From contig CM064495.1 in the NCBI GenBank assembly GCA_032716605.1, positions 25,451,760 to 25,515,759 of the forward strand: DNA of 64,000 nucleotides, read 5' to 3'. The DNA comes from Paralithodes platypus. Lineage: Eukaryota; Arthropoda; Malacostraca; Decapoda; Lithodidae. Below the pieces are notes generated by a model. That model was not told the origin of the DNA, made no database searches, and was given only the letters and a program-made list of their open reading frames with translations. A program made the translations under genes and the position numbers. Positions 18,779-29,472 of the stretch are shown here, one piece after another; position 1 is the stretch's first letter; every line of letters starts with the position of its first letter.

Positions 18779-21153
18779 CACTCGACGCTCGATTTAACGG
18801 ACCCCGATACAACGGATTTTGGATACAACGGACTCTGTCCGTAGGCGGACAATCCATCCGGACCGGACCATATGTCCGTTGCTGGATAGATTTGTCCGCT
18901 AGGTGGCAGAGCGAGCGGCGAGTCTCCCGCCAAAACACAAGCGGCAGCGTCACTCAGTCAGTCTCCGCCTCTCTACCAAGCCATTTTGTCCGTTCGTGAG
19001 TTGTGAGTGCTTATTATTGCCATAGATACGCCTTATTACCTTCGAAATGGGTCACAATGAGCAGAAAAGGAAGCGTGTGAACCTTAGTGTGATGCAAAAG
19101 CTGGACATAATACGGAAATTAGAAGCTGGAACAAGTGTAAAGAGAATAGAGGAGGAGTATGGTATCAAGAAGCAGACGGTATCCGACATCCGCAAGGCCA
19201 AGGAGAAGTTGAACAAATATGCTACCAGTTATTGTGTTGACGCATCGGCATCCAAAAGTGGTAAAGGTGCCCCACGGAAGCATTTGAAGACTGGGAAAGA
19301 CAATTCACTGGACGCTGCCGTTATGAAGTGGTATACACAACAACGTTCTAGTGGCCTAAATGTACGTGGGGTGGAAATTCTTGCCGCTGCCACTAAACTT
19401 GCTAATCACCTAGGTGTAGCCAATTTCAAAGGTAGTGATGGGTGGCTGTGGCGGTTTAGGAACCGCCATGGTTTATTTAATACAGTTGTGCGAGGAGAGG
19501 CTGGCGACGCCGACACTGCTAGTATTGAACCTTTTCGTCTCAAGCTGCAGAAATTAATTGAAGATGAAGGCCTAACTCTAACTCAGGTATATAATGGAGA
19601 CGAGACAGGCATGTATTGGCGGTCGATGCCTAGGAATACCCAGATTCGCAAGGGTGAAGAGGATGCTAGGGGCAAGAAATCGAGCAAGGAGAGACTCTCG
19701 GCACTCGTCTGTGCAAATGCTAACGGCTCCCACCGCCTGCGTATAGCTGCTGTGGGAAAGGCTAAGCGCCCTAGAGCTTTCAAGGGTATTAACATAGAGT
19801 TGGACCTGCCGCTTATCTACTACAATTCAAAAAAGGCCTGGTTCACTTCTGCTATATTTGAACATTGGTTTTTCCACCATTTCGTGCCAGCAGTTCGGAA
19901 ATTCCAGGAAGAAGTCCTCAAGATATCTCCTGAGGATGTGAAAGCTATCCTACTTTTGGATAATGCCCCAGCCCACCCCAGTGCCGATAAACTAGTGAGT
20001 GCCGACGGACGTATCCGAGTGTTATATCTCCCGCCAAACACTACCTCCGTGATACAACCCATGGACCAGGGGGTTATCAGTGCCTTGAAGCGTCGGTACA
20101 TCAAACGCTACCTGGACGAGGTGCTTGTCGTCTTAGAGGACGAAGGTGACGCCCTTCAAGACACACGTGGTGCGAGGACAAAGGCAAATATAAAAGGTTA
20201 CAACATCCGTGATGCCCTGTACAACATGGCTTACTCGTGGGCAGATATGAAAGTTTCAGCTTTAGCCAACTCATGGAAAAAACTTTGTTCATCGGTGAGG
20301 ACAGCGAGGCTGACTTTGATGGTTTTGAGGCGCTCGACTTTCATCGACTTCTGCGCAATGCTGGGGAAACTGAGACAACAGTTGGTGATGTTGGTGACTG
20401 GATCGACGAAATCGATGCTGCCGAAGGGTACCAGGTCCTATCTGAGGCAGAGATAGCCGCCTCAGTGGTGGAAGGTGATCAAGATGAGAGCAGCGATGAT
20501 GACGACGAAATTTCATGCCCCTAAAGTTAAGCTTGGTACCCTTCGTACATATGTTGACGCACTCCTTGACTACACCACCTACAGCACCCTGAAGGCAACG
20601 GGGGCTCATTATGCCAACCTAAGGATTCTGCGAGAGTTGATCATACAAGAGCAGCACACAGGAGGACGTCAACAAAAAATCAGTACCTTCTTCGCTCCCA
20701 GACGTCCCAACCTCCCCGCCGACCCAGATGACCCCATGCCAGGCCCTAGTGGTGCAGCCGACCCCATGCCAGGCCCTAGTGGTGCAGCCGACCCCGATGA
20801 ACCTGTGGCAGGCCCTAGTGGTGTGCCAAGGCCCAGTCGGGCACCCATGGAGCTTGGCAGCTCCTCGGACTCGGATTAACCATTCTGAGTCCTATACCCC
20901 TGTAAATAGCTGTACATATTAGTTTAAGGTAAGCAAAACAGCAATTTATTTCAAGTTTATTGTAAAATTATATTTAAATAGCTAAAAACATGATATGTAA
21001 GTGAAACTACCATTGCATTTCTTATTTTATTGTGATTTTATGTGTTCCGTATGAAAAATACAGTACCGTACGGACAGGATATCAAGCAACGGACTTTTTC
21101 AGGTAACGGACTAGTAACGGTCCCATTTAGTCCGTTAAATCGAGCGTCGAATG
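18779..21153 (+). mobile_element. Tigger (pogo-group) DNA transposon
   Basis: The terminal inverted repeats are CACTCGACGCTCGATTTAAC... (left) and the same with one mismatch (CATTCG...) at the right end, 23 of 24 bases matching. TA dinucleotides flank both ends (18777-18778, 21154-21155), the target preference of the Tc1/mariner-pogo superfamily. The 2375-bp element carries one transposase gene, damaged in its 3' third. It sits inside the target-site duplication of SINE-AAC copy 1. Confidence 0.93.
19047..20879 (+). pseudogene. Tigger transposase, two frameshifts in the C-terminal part
   Basis: ATG at 19047. An N-terminal psq/CENP-B-type helix-turn-helix (residues ~12-50, NLSVMQKLDIIRKLEAG) is followed by a second CENP-B HTH (~90-145, VMKWYTQQRSSG...WLWRFRNRHGL). 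The DDE/D catalytic triad is Asp185 (YNGDETGMYW), Asp305 (LLLDNAPAHPS) and Asp340 (QPMDQGVI), all present. The frame holds to about codon 413 (20285), then shifts near 20280-20290 (LFIGEDSEADFDGFEALDFH) and again near 20520 (KVKLGTLRTYVDALL). The C-terminus carries QQKISTFF, a PCNA-interacting-box pattern, and a repeated DPMPGPSGAA unit. The nominal first frame ends at 20456. Confidence 0.9.
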
Positions 21154-21155
21154 TA

Positions 21156-21994
21156 GTTAGTGAAGGGTGCATAGTCAGGGTCGGTGGGGAATTGTCTCTT
21201 ACGTCGGATGACACGTCGGTCGTCATAATGGGGTTTTAGGTGGCTGATATAAGAGAAGTGATTAATGAGAGTGCTTGCTTGTTGTTTACATGAAGGAGTA
21301 GTGTCTGTTGTTGTGATTGCAGCATGTGATTGTGTTGTGTTGCTGTTGGAAAGTGTGATGCTGTTTAGTGTTTTGTAGAGTTTTTTGGGGTTTGTTTTGT
21401 GATCAAGTGTTTGTAGGAAGTTATTCCAGTTTAGTGTTTGTTCTTGTATTTTGTTGTTGATCTGGGTGTTGAGTGCTTGGATTTGTTGTGTGATGTCTGT
21501 GTGTTGGGTGCTAGGGAGTGTTTCAGTGTGTCGCGTTGTCTGATGAGGTTTTGAATTTCTGGTGAGAAGTTGGGGTTGTGTCTTTTTCTGTAACCTCTTG
21601 GAATGTGTTTCTTGTCAGCGTTTTGGATAGTTGTGTTGAATGTGTGGACAGCATTGTTGATGTTAGTGATGGGTGCGCTGTTTAGGGTTTCAAAGTGTTG
21701 TTCTGTCTCATTTTTTAAAGCTTCCCAGTTGGCTCTTTTATAATTAGTGTAAGTGTGTCTGTGGCTAGCTGGGGTGAGTCTGGTTTTGGTGGTGATAATG
21801 ATCGGGAGGTGGTCGGAGCCTAAGGTTTTAACCACCTTCCAGGATGTTGTGGGGGCAAGTTCTAGGGAGCAGAAGGTGATATCTGGAGATGATGGGTCGT
21901 AGAGGGCTTGGTGGGGAGTATGGGTATGTTGATGGATGTCATTGAGGATGTAAAGGTTATCTGAATGGTGTAGGACCATCCCTCTGTCTGTGTC
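21156..21994 (-). pseudogene. LINE-G endonuclease C-terminal part and linker
   Basis: Read on minus: DTDRGMVLHHSDNLYILNDI, PDITFCSLELAP, the catalytic GSDHLPIIITTKT (SDH motif), then a linker (TPASHRHTYTNYKRANWEAL, GYRKRHNPNFSPEIQNLI). Frameshifts occur near 21430. The N-terminal half of the endonuclease is absent. It continues into the RT segment at 18061. Confidence 0.78.
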
Positions 21995-21998
21995 GGGG

Positions 21999-22002
<4 letters not shown>

Positions 22003-22045
<43 letters not shown>

Positions 22046-22549
22046 CCCCAAGCTGCCTGGCCGAACAGCCCCAAGGCCCCGAGCAATTCCAAGGCCATAA
22101 CCGAGCGCCCCCACAGAACCCTCCCTGCCGACCACAATAAAGCCTGGGTGACCGAAGCCACTCCATGGCGGGGAGCTGAGGAGGGTGCGGAAACGCCCGG
22201 GAAACCAAAGCCCCACCCAGGGCCCTGTGCCCCTCGGCAATTATGAAGAGAAAGTTGAGGGGCAAGGGAAAAATGTGACGCTTTGGCTTCCAATCTTAGT
22301 AGATTGGGACGTCAATCCACGGAAAAGACGCCGTCACTCGAGATCTAGAAAATATATAAGTTAAAGGAACAGTCAGAGTAAGCTATGGGTATGGCAGAGA
22401 TCGCTCAGTTCTCACTCTGATAGACCAGCCCATCACCACATGACTAGAACCCAATCCTCTCAGCATCAGCTAGGAAAGGCCCTAGAAACCGCCTTTGGCG
22501 GGGGGATAGCTCCCCTATTTCAACCCCTTTCGGGGTCGGGCACCCGCCC
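22003..22549 (-). mobile_element. SINE-AAC copy 2, full length
   Basis: The (AAC)n tail, seen as (GTT)n, lies at about 22003-22044 and the head ends at 22549 (GGGCGGGTGCCCGACCCC on minus). The target duplication GGGGTTGT flanks it at 21995-22002 and 22550-22557. It is closely similar to the copies at 41588 and 54904. Confidence 0.88.
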
Positions 22550-22557
22550 GGGGTTGT

Positions 22558-23131
22558 CGTGTGATAGCGTGTGCTGGGTGTTGTTTTGATAGTTCTTGGT
22601 GTCTGTGGGTGTGTTGCCATGTAGTGTAGTGGTAGGTGTTGGTTTGTGGAGGCTGTTGCCAGGAATTGAGTGCCTCTCATGTCCAGATGGTCTTTGACTT
22701 TGAGGACTTTGGTTTCTTGATGTAGGTGATCTGTAGGTGTAGTAGCGGTGCAGCCTGTTATGATTTTTAGGGTTTTATTTTGAATAGTCTGTAAGGTCTT
22801 ATGATGTGTTTCAGCTAGATTAGAAGCCCAGGCCGGGCTTGCGTATTCCATCACTGATCTTTTGTATTGTTTGTAAACTGTGGTGGTTGTTTCTTTGTTG
22901 TGTCCAAATTTTGTGTGGGCTAGTGACCTGAGGGCGTTAAGTCTGGGTGTCAGTTTCTTTTTCGTGTTTGTGGTGTGCTGTTTGAATATCATTTGAGTAT
23001 CATATGTTACTCCTAGGATTTTGGGTGAGTGTGTGTGTGTTAGGGATGTGTTGTTTATGGTGAGTTGCGGGGTGTATTTGTGATCTCCTGTCCAGCTTGT
23101 GAGAAGGGTTGCGGTGGATTTGGCTGGGGCT
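22558..23131 (-). pseudogene. LINE-G 3'-half coding fragment
   Basis: Read on minus: APAKSTATLLTSWTGDHKY, SPKILGVTYDTQMIFKQH, GHNKETTTTVYKQYKRSVME, YASPAWASNLAETHHKTL. This is the post-catalytic RT/thumb region of Jockey/I-type LINEs. It starts abruptly at 23131, ends at the SINE-AAC junction, and overlaps in homology with the end of the RT segment at 17117-17261. Confidence 0.75.
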
Positions 23132-25060
23132 ATGTGCAACTAGTTTGCTCATATAGTGATGTACATTCTATGTGGTGATTTTGTGTTTTTATTTCATAAT
23201 ATTGTTTCTCTAAATATTCAATGCATTGTTTCCACATAATGATTTTAATAAGTTCTCTGGTCTTCACATTGTGCGGTTCCTGTTTTAGTGTGTTTGTTTT
23301 GCAAGTTTTACATATTTATTTCACCATAAATTATAATTAGTCTGATGAAATGCCAAAAAAAATGTTACGGGTATAATGAGAAATTTAATAGTAGGCCTAC
23401 TGTTATTGTTTAGTTTTGAATGCCAGATGTTGTGTTTTGCAGAGATTGCCTGGTTGAACAAGCAGATCACCAAGGCAGAAACAGCGGGAGCCCTTGTGAA
23501 GCGAGCACCACTTATTGAAGCTTACCTGCCCACACAACGACCACCACCACACACATCCACCACCACATCCCACTTCCCCACACACTCCACCCCACTCTCC
23601 CACACTCATGGACCCACACCAGCTAATGCCATTCCACCTTACTCCACCCTGGTAAACAGATTTTGGTTTTAGTTTATCATAAATTTGGTTGTTTATATCT
23701 AGGGAAATATATTAGGTGACAGGGTGTGCATCTATTTATAGTGGTTCTCTCCGTCAATGACGTAATATATGGCCTTGGCCCCGGTTATACCTTATTACTG
23801 TTGGCCAAGAACCATAAGCATCCTAGGGGGTACCCTAAATATATCCTAAGGTACATCTTTGGAAGTGGATGACATTTGAAAAAGAATTAAATAAAAAATA
23901 ATAAAAAATGACTATACATAGTATACAGTACTTGAATATTGTGCCACGTTTATCCCATGGTCCACAGTTTGTTGTATACTGCTTCCCATCATTGCCGTAA
24001 GTTACTTATCGTGGATTCACGATAGTTAGTTGTATAACATACGTTTACTATGTATCATACCCTATATACAGTATGTAACAGTACAGTATGTAAGTATGTA
24101 AGCTTGACAGTATGTATGTAAGCTTGATAAGTTAGATGAGGCCTATTATACGAAAGTATAGTATTTACGAGTCTAGGAATGCATATATGACGATTATCAT
24201 ATTATAACCATGTCGTAATATTAAAAATGTGGTACAATATTTACCGCTAAATATCCGCTACAAACTTAGCAGTATACGCTAGATTCGTAGCGTAAAGACG
24301 ATGACGTGTCGGACCAGGCGCCTCGAGTCAGAGCAAGTATGTACATCATCCAGGCAACATCTTAAGTTCTCCGCGACCCTCGTTCCGGCTTTCATCACGC
24401 TCTCATCATTATAACTTCATCGAACTGACTGACAGACTGACAAGCTAAGCCATTATCATGATTTAAATCTCTTTAATATCATCATCATCATCATCAAATC
24501 TGACGCCCCGCTTCCAGAGGAAGCACCTCAAAAGGGATGGCCATGGCAGAAACTGCCTCCAGGCTCCCAGACATGCCCCGACTGACCCACTTCACAGTGC
24601 CATTTCCACCAAGTGGATTATTACCATGAACACTGAAGGAGCAGACCTAGAACAGTCCCTCACCCGGATGGCAGTTCCACCACTGTTTTGCTATTTTATT
24701 TACCCCAGTGGGGCCCTGGCTGGAAGCATACCAAGCACAGGAATTTTCTGAAGATAGGAACCAATGGTCCACTGCTCCAGAGGCTCTTCAATATTATTTA
24801 GCCTATTCCCTTTTTTGTTAAGGTGCGCCCACGTGGCCCCTTCGATGTAAACAACCAATAGTGTTCGAGAAGTAGCCATTTGCCTACCATTCATCAATAT
24901 TTCTACAACACCTAACTACAACCTTTCAATAGTGATTTAATAGTGAGTTACACTCCCGGTATCTGTTAATCATTTACATTTCATATGAGCGGACCTTTTC
25001 AGTCTAGGTAGAGTAAACTCAGCTTCATTAAATCCGCCATATTGGTGCCCAGACCCGGGA
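23132..25060. other. AT-rich interval, possibly unique host DNA
   Basis: About 1.9 kb has no TE coding match. It holds the exon candidate at 23443-23651, short duplicated strings around 24070-24130 (ATGTAAGCTTGA...), and a (CAT/ATC)n run at 24478-24495 next to GC-richer sequence (24500-24890) that looks like a retroposon with an (ATG)n tail on the minus strand. Nothing else was recognised. Confidence 0.5.
23443..23651 (+). other. Candidate host exon (209 nt)
   Basis: The segment is bordered by an acceptor-like TTGTGTTTTGCAG (ending 23442) and a donor-like GTAAAC (from 23652). One frame stays open through it. It encodes about 69 residues: a charged start (IAWLNKQITKAETAGALVKR), APLIEAYLP, then a Pro/Thr/His-rich stretch. 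It would enter with two bases of a split codon and leave in phase 0. I do not recognise the protein. A chance open segment is possible, but no TE in the window explains it. Confidence 0.35.
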
Positions 25061-25178
25061 TTTTGACCCACATTTAGATTTCTTGGTTAGTTAGATACTA
25101 TGAGCAAAGGCAATGTTGTGGGAGGCTGCAGATCAAAGGATCCTGGGAGAATAGGACTCGCATTTTAACCCGGAGCAG

Positions 25179-25387
25179 GTGGTAGTGGCAGAGGTAAACC
25201 GCATTGCGGTATTCGGCCACTCCTACGTAACCCAGCTGAGTGCAGCAGACCAGGGCCCTGTGGATTACAGGGGAGCGAACGGCGAACGGCGGTACCAGTT
25301 CATATACTTTGGGGTGCCCCGGGCTAGCATCACTAGTCTTAAATCCTCCGATGAGTGGGTTAGGCTGGTATTATACCGGTCTCTTTA
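25179..25387 (+). pseudogene. SGNH-hydrolase-like protein, N-terminal part
   Basis: The frame reads EVNRIAVFGHSYVTQLSAAD, then FIYFGVPRASITSLKSSDEWV. GHSY at the N-terminus fits block I (GDS-like nucleophile Ser) of SGNH hydrolases, and FFGVPGAS-type wording follows in TE-encoded members. There is no in-frame ATG at a convincing place. The frame is cut by LINE-A copy 2 at about 25388 and resumes at about 27028. SGNH/esterase domains are known in some CR1-type ORF1 proteins and in Ngaro-type YR retrotransposons, so this is likely a TE relic rather than a host enzyme. Confidence 0.55.
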
Positions 25388-27024
25388 CTAGAGAGGAAGG
25401 TTTTGACGAACCACAGGCGGGAGTACTGGAGAGTGGTCTTAGTAAGATTGAAATAACTAGAGATGAGCTGTTATCTGCGATGAGAGGACTTGAAGTAAGG
25501 AAAGCTATGGGACCGGATGAAGTGTCTGCCTGGGTTTTAAAGGAGTGTGCAGAGCAATTAGTGGAGCCAGTGAGGGACATAATTCAAGCTTCCTTAGATA
25601 AAGGACAGGTTCCTGTTGAATGGAAAAGAGCTAATATCATTCCGATATACAAGAATGGAAACCCTGAGGACCCTCTAAACTATAGACCAGTTTCACTTAC
25701 TAGTATTGTATGCAAGATTTGTGATAAGCTAATTAGGAAGAGATGGATGAAAATGTTGGAGAGAAAGAAGATAATAACCCCAAAGCAATTTGGATTCAGA
25801 GAAGGGACATCTTGTGTTACCAGTTTGCTATGTTATTACAGTAGGGTGATAGATGTACACCAAGAAAGAGGTGGATGGGTGGACTGCGTCTACTTAGACC
25901 TTTCCAAAGCATTCGATAAGGTACCACATAAGAGATTGTTATCTAAGCTTGAGACGCTAGGATGTGTCAGGGAGAGTTTGCTGAAATGGATGGAGAGCTA
26001 TTTAACAGATAGGGAAATGAGGACCAACATTAGAGGAACTTACTCATCGTGGCGGAAAGTTGAGAGTGGTGTGCCGCAGGGATCTGTGTTGGCACCTCTC
26101 ATGTTCCTTATGTACGTGAATGACCTGCCGATAGGCATAAACTCCTACATGTCAATGTTTGCAGATGACGTTAAAATTATGAGACAAATAACAAATAAAA
26201 GTAGTTGTGAGGAGCTGCAAGGGGATTTAGATAAAATATACGAATGGAGCACCAAGTGGAAAATTAAATTTAATATAAGTAAATGCCATGTGTTAAATAT
26301 GGGAAGAAGTGTGAATAGACCAAATTGGGAGTACAGGATGGGAGATAATAATTAGCAAGGCCGAAAAAGAAAAGGATTTAGGGTCGATTATACAAGATAA
26401 TTTGTCGCCAGAGAAACATATTAACAAGCTCTTTAACGGAATGTATGCAATGGCCGGGAATATGAAAGTTGCTCTGAACTACTTGGATGAGACCATGGTA
26501 GCGAAAATTATGAAGAGTATGATTAGACCAAGATTGGAGTATGCAGCAGTGGTGTGGTCCCCGCATCTAAAGAAGCATATTCACAAGTTAGAAAGAATCC
26601 AGAGAGCAGTTACTAGATTGGTTCCAAGTCTCAGAGAACTGCCATATGAAGGGAGGCTAAACAAATTAAATCTACCGAGTCTAAAAGAGAGGAGAGAGAG
26701 GGGAGACATGATAATGATGTACAAATGCACCCGGGGGCTGGAGAGGCTGGATAGGGAGGATATATTAATTATGGATACAGGAATAACTATAGGCCACAGC
26801 TACAAAGTAAAAAGACCTACCTGCAAGAACGATATCAGGAAGTTTAGCTTCCCCTATAGATGTATTGACAAATGGAATGGGCTGGAGGAGGAGGTGGTAG
26901 GGGCAAGGAACATCCATATTTTCAAGAAAAAATTGGATAAAAAGTAGACTGAGAGACGGGACAACACGAGCTTAGCTCAACTCCTGTAAACTACAATTAG
27001 GTAAATACAATTAGGTAAATACAC
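25388..27024 (+). mobile_element. LINE-A copy 2, 5'-truncated
   Basis: The longest LINE-A copy here begins just before the RT fingers and ends in AATTAGGTAAATAC repeats at about 27024. The flanks CTCTTTACT (left) and CTATTTACT (right) may be a target duplication. It splits the SGNH-like pseudogene. Confidence 0.85.
25389..26947 (+). pseudogene. LINE-A copy 2 reverse transcriptase, one frameshift
   Basis: RT motifs in order: LEVRKAMGPDEVSAWVLKEC, NYRPVSLTSIVCK, QFGFREGTSC, VYLDLSKAFDKVPHKRLL, SGVPQGSVLAPLMF, SMFADDVKIM. A 2-bp loss in an A run near 26350 (GATAATAATTAGC) ends the frame at 26355. The C-terminal region continues in another frame (26402-26947). The endonuclease is missing. Confidence 0.88.
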
Positions 27025-27027
27025 CTA

Positions 27028-27345
27028 TTTACTCCTCGAGGGCAACGACATAGCCCCCAACACCGATCCCCGTGCTCTAGCTGTAGCCTTGGGTAACCTG
27101 GCTCTGGCTGTGAAGAGGGAGACGGGAGGCAAATGCATTCTGCTTTCCCTGGAATACCGCTCTAGGGTGAGGGGCATGACAGTGGAGTAATACAACCGGA
27201 TAAGACATTCGGTGAATAGAACCCTGCGCTCAAGGCTAGACGTTACACGCCACCGTTTCTTGTCCGTCAGCTCTAAGCCGCAGGATCTAGATCTAGATGG
27301 TGTGCATTTAGATATGGATACAAATAAGATCCTAGGCATGACCAA
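27028..27345 (+). pseudogene. SGNH-hydrolase-like protein, C-terminal part
   Basis: The frame reads LLLEGNDIAPNTDPRALAVA (block III G-x-N-D-like), ETGGKCILLSLEYRSR, an in-frame TAA at 27188-27190, then HRFLSVSSKPQDLDLDGVHL. DGVHL supplies the D-x-x-H of block V. It completes the fragment at 25179 but has a stop and probably a frame change at the insertion junction. It is dead. Confidence 0.55.
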
Positions 27346-27602
27346 TCGTTGGCTGGAGCATGATGCCGGGGTGATAAAGCCTGCGACTCCCGTCTTACCC
27401 CCAGTAAATCATCCCCTTTCTTTCGTTTTTGTTTCTTTTATTTTTTGCTTCCTTTAGTTTTTGTTTACCCTAGCTGTATTTGTTTCCCTATTTTCATTAT
27501 TAGTTACTATTTTTGACTTGAGACTGACCGACTATCACATATTCTTTCATTGTTTCGTTGCTTCATCGTTATCATATACCAACCTCTCCTGGTATTGTGT
27601 AA

Positions 27603-27812
27603 GGTCTATCTATCGCCTGACGCCGTGATCCCCGAAGGGGTGGCCACGAACGAACCGCCCCCATGCACCTCTGTCCCCGGTCAGTCGACGCCCCTCCCCC
27701 CAACCAGCACCGCCTTCGTTCATATACTTCCTCACTCTATCCTTCCACCTCTCTTTCGGTCTACCTCTCCCTCTCTGTCCCTCCAGCTCGCTCTCGTACA
27801 CCCTCTTATAGT
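27603..27812 (-). mobile_element. LINE-E (RTE-like) 3' fragment with (GATA)n tail
   Basis: On minus it encodes KRVYESELEGQRGRGRPKER, KYMNEGGAGWGEGRRL and GHPFGDHGVRR, then a short GATA-type tail (27605-27612). It is highly similar to 33990-34206 on the plus strand. It is 5'-truncated to about 210 bp and abuts DIRS-2. Confidence 0.83.
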
Positions 27813-28886
27813 CTGAAGTTGTGTATCCCAGATTAACCCTACTCATTCTGCTGATTGTGTAGGAGTGAGATTTGATTTCTCTAAATTTACTCTGAAACCC
27901 AACTTTGTCACATGTTGCATGACTCTCAAGGTTTGTTCTTGGCAATGGAGTGGAGAAGACCACAGAATTATCCAATCGTTTAGGTAAAACAGTATTTTCA
28001 CACCGTCTTTGAGTAGAGGGAGAAGAGTTTGTTTCACTATCTTGGTGAAAATTCTGGGAGCTTTGTTCAAGCCGAAAGGCATTCTGGTGAACATTACCGC
28101 TTTGTTTCTGAATGGGACAGCTAGGAACTTTTGGTACCTCTTTGCTATTGGGATGTGCCAGTAGGCGTCTTTTAGATCTAGAGTAATTATCCAGACCTTT
28201 GGTTGTAGAACTAGCCTTACTTGGGAAATAGTTAACATCCTGAACTTCATATTGTGAATTGATTTGTTGAGGAGGGACATGTCTATCGCAGGCCTTAGTT
28301 GTAGACTGTCCCTTTTTGGGATGAGAAACATGCGGGATAGAAAAACTGGCATGCCTTCTGGTACATAAGTCACAACATTGTCTGTCAACAATTGGTTTAT
28401 TACTGTTTCTAACTCTAGAGATAGTTGTACATTGTTGGACTGAGCTCTGAGTTTTTTTTTTTTACCAACCAGAGCCATGTAAGGCCCTTCTTTACTACCC
28501 TTTTTGCCCAAGATCTCTGAGGCCAAATGACGAAAATTTGCCCTGAACTGGCCTGTCTGATGCAGGACCAGTTCTCTGTTGATGGCCCCCAGAAAATTTA
28601 GTTTTTTGTACTTTGGGCAGGTTGGTGAGTGTTGGAGGGTTGATGGTGACCATGTGGTCTCTGGTGTTTGGGGGCATGTTGGCGCGACCCGACCTCTGGA
28701 CTGGTAGTGTCCCCTGTTTGACGAGTTACCCCTATGAGCCTGAAATGTTTGTGGAGTAAACTTACGATAGGGGAATTGGACTCTAACTTTTCCACGCTGT
28801 GATTGAGAACGAGAGTTGAACTGTCTATGGGGTTTCTGCTTGTTTGCCAGAGACTGCCTAAACGCAGCCATCTCAGGTCTTAGCAA
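27813..28886 (-). pseudogene. DIRS-2 gag C-terminus and reverse transcriptase
   Basis: It starts with a basic Arg/Gln/Ser-rich segment, then RT motifs LFLIPKRDSLQLRPAIDMSL, WIITLDLKDAYWHIPIAKRY and FTRMPFGLNKAPRIF. The catalytic box reads LFYLNDW where DIRS-1 has WYLDDW: the first Asp is Asn (codon at 27978-27980), which should abolish polymerase activity. A TAG replaces Trp in AE*VGLIWDTQ near 27842. RNase H is missing. Confidence 0.85.
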
Positions 28887-29086
28887 CAGAGCATGAACCT
28901 CATTCCAGGTCGTTTTGGGGAATCAATCTACAGGGATAGAATCTGCTACTTGCCTCATGGCTTGTGCAAGTTGTTGCTGTGTGATAAAATTTGACAGCAA
29001 CCTATGGGCTCTCTGACGCAGTCTAAAGTCTTTGTCAATCAGTGCAGGGGTAGGTGTATTAATCATGGGGTCATTAGCTGGTTCTA

Positions 29087-29470
29087 TCTATCTATCTATC
29101 TATTGCCGGATGCCTTACTCCCCTTACGAGGGTGGCCATACACAGAATGCCCCCAAGCGGACCTATTCCCTGTGAAAGGGACTACCCGAGCCAGTTTAGT
29201 GAAGGACTTACAGGATTGACCACTTAATTTAGGATCCGTCCGACTCCGAGGCCCTCTGTGTATCTTGTTAGCACTATTTTTCTACAGTGGTGTTCGGCTA
29301 ATCCATCCACTAACCTGCCTTACCCTTAGGTAAGCAGTACGGATTTGTATCAGGTTTACTCCCCTAGACAGGTTGCCAACCACGAGTCCCATCCACCCGG
29401 ATTTGTATAAGGTTGTCTCCCCTAGATGAGTTGCCGACCAAGGCTAACGAGTCCCATCCACCCGGTTTAC
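29087..29470 (-). mobile_element. Retroposon fragment with (GATA)n tail and internal tandem repeat
   Basis: A (TCTA)n run at 29087-29102 marks the tail of a minus-strand insertion in DIRS-2. The 5' part contains two units of about 60-68 bp (29340-29398 and 29399-29466) sharing ATTTGTATMAGGTT and CGAGTCCCATCCACCCGG. No coding potential was seen. The family is not recognised. Confidence 0.55.
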
Positions 29471-29472
29471 AA

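Larger units (their letters stand above)
17117..23131 (-). mobile_element. LINE-G, composite Jockey/I-superfamily LINE
   Basis: On the minus strand an endonuclease part (21994-21156) continues directly into RT (18061-17117). The two read in frame across the excised SINE-AAC and Tigger (DPDYAPFTNYQTKHIINN). A further LINE-G piece (23131-22558), from the 3' half of the ORF, lies upstream of the endonuclease part. The 140 bp at 17117-17261 and at about 22990-23131 are homologous, so the block is bounded by direct repeats of the same coding segment. Confidence 0.75.

Noticed and set aside
20290..20340. Relation between ADFDGFE in Tigger and the same string in LINE-C ORF1 (about 10697)
   Set aside because: The shared seven residues are embedded in unrelated sequence. 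Chance similarity in acidic segments is the simpler explanation.
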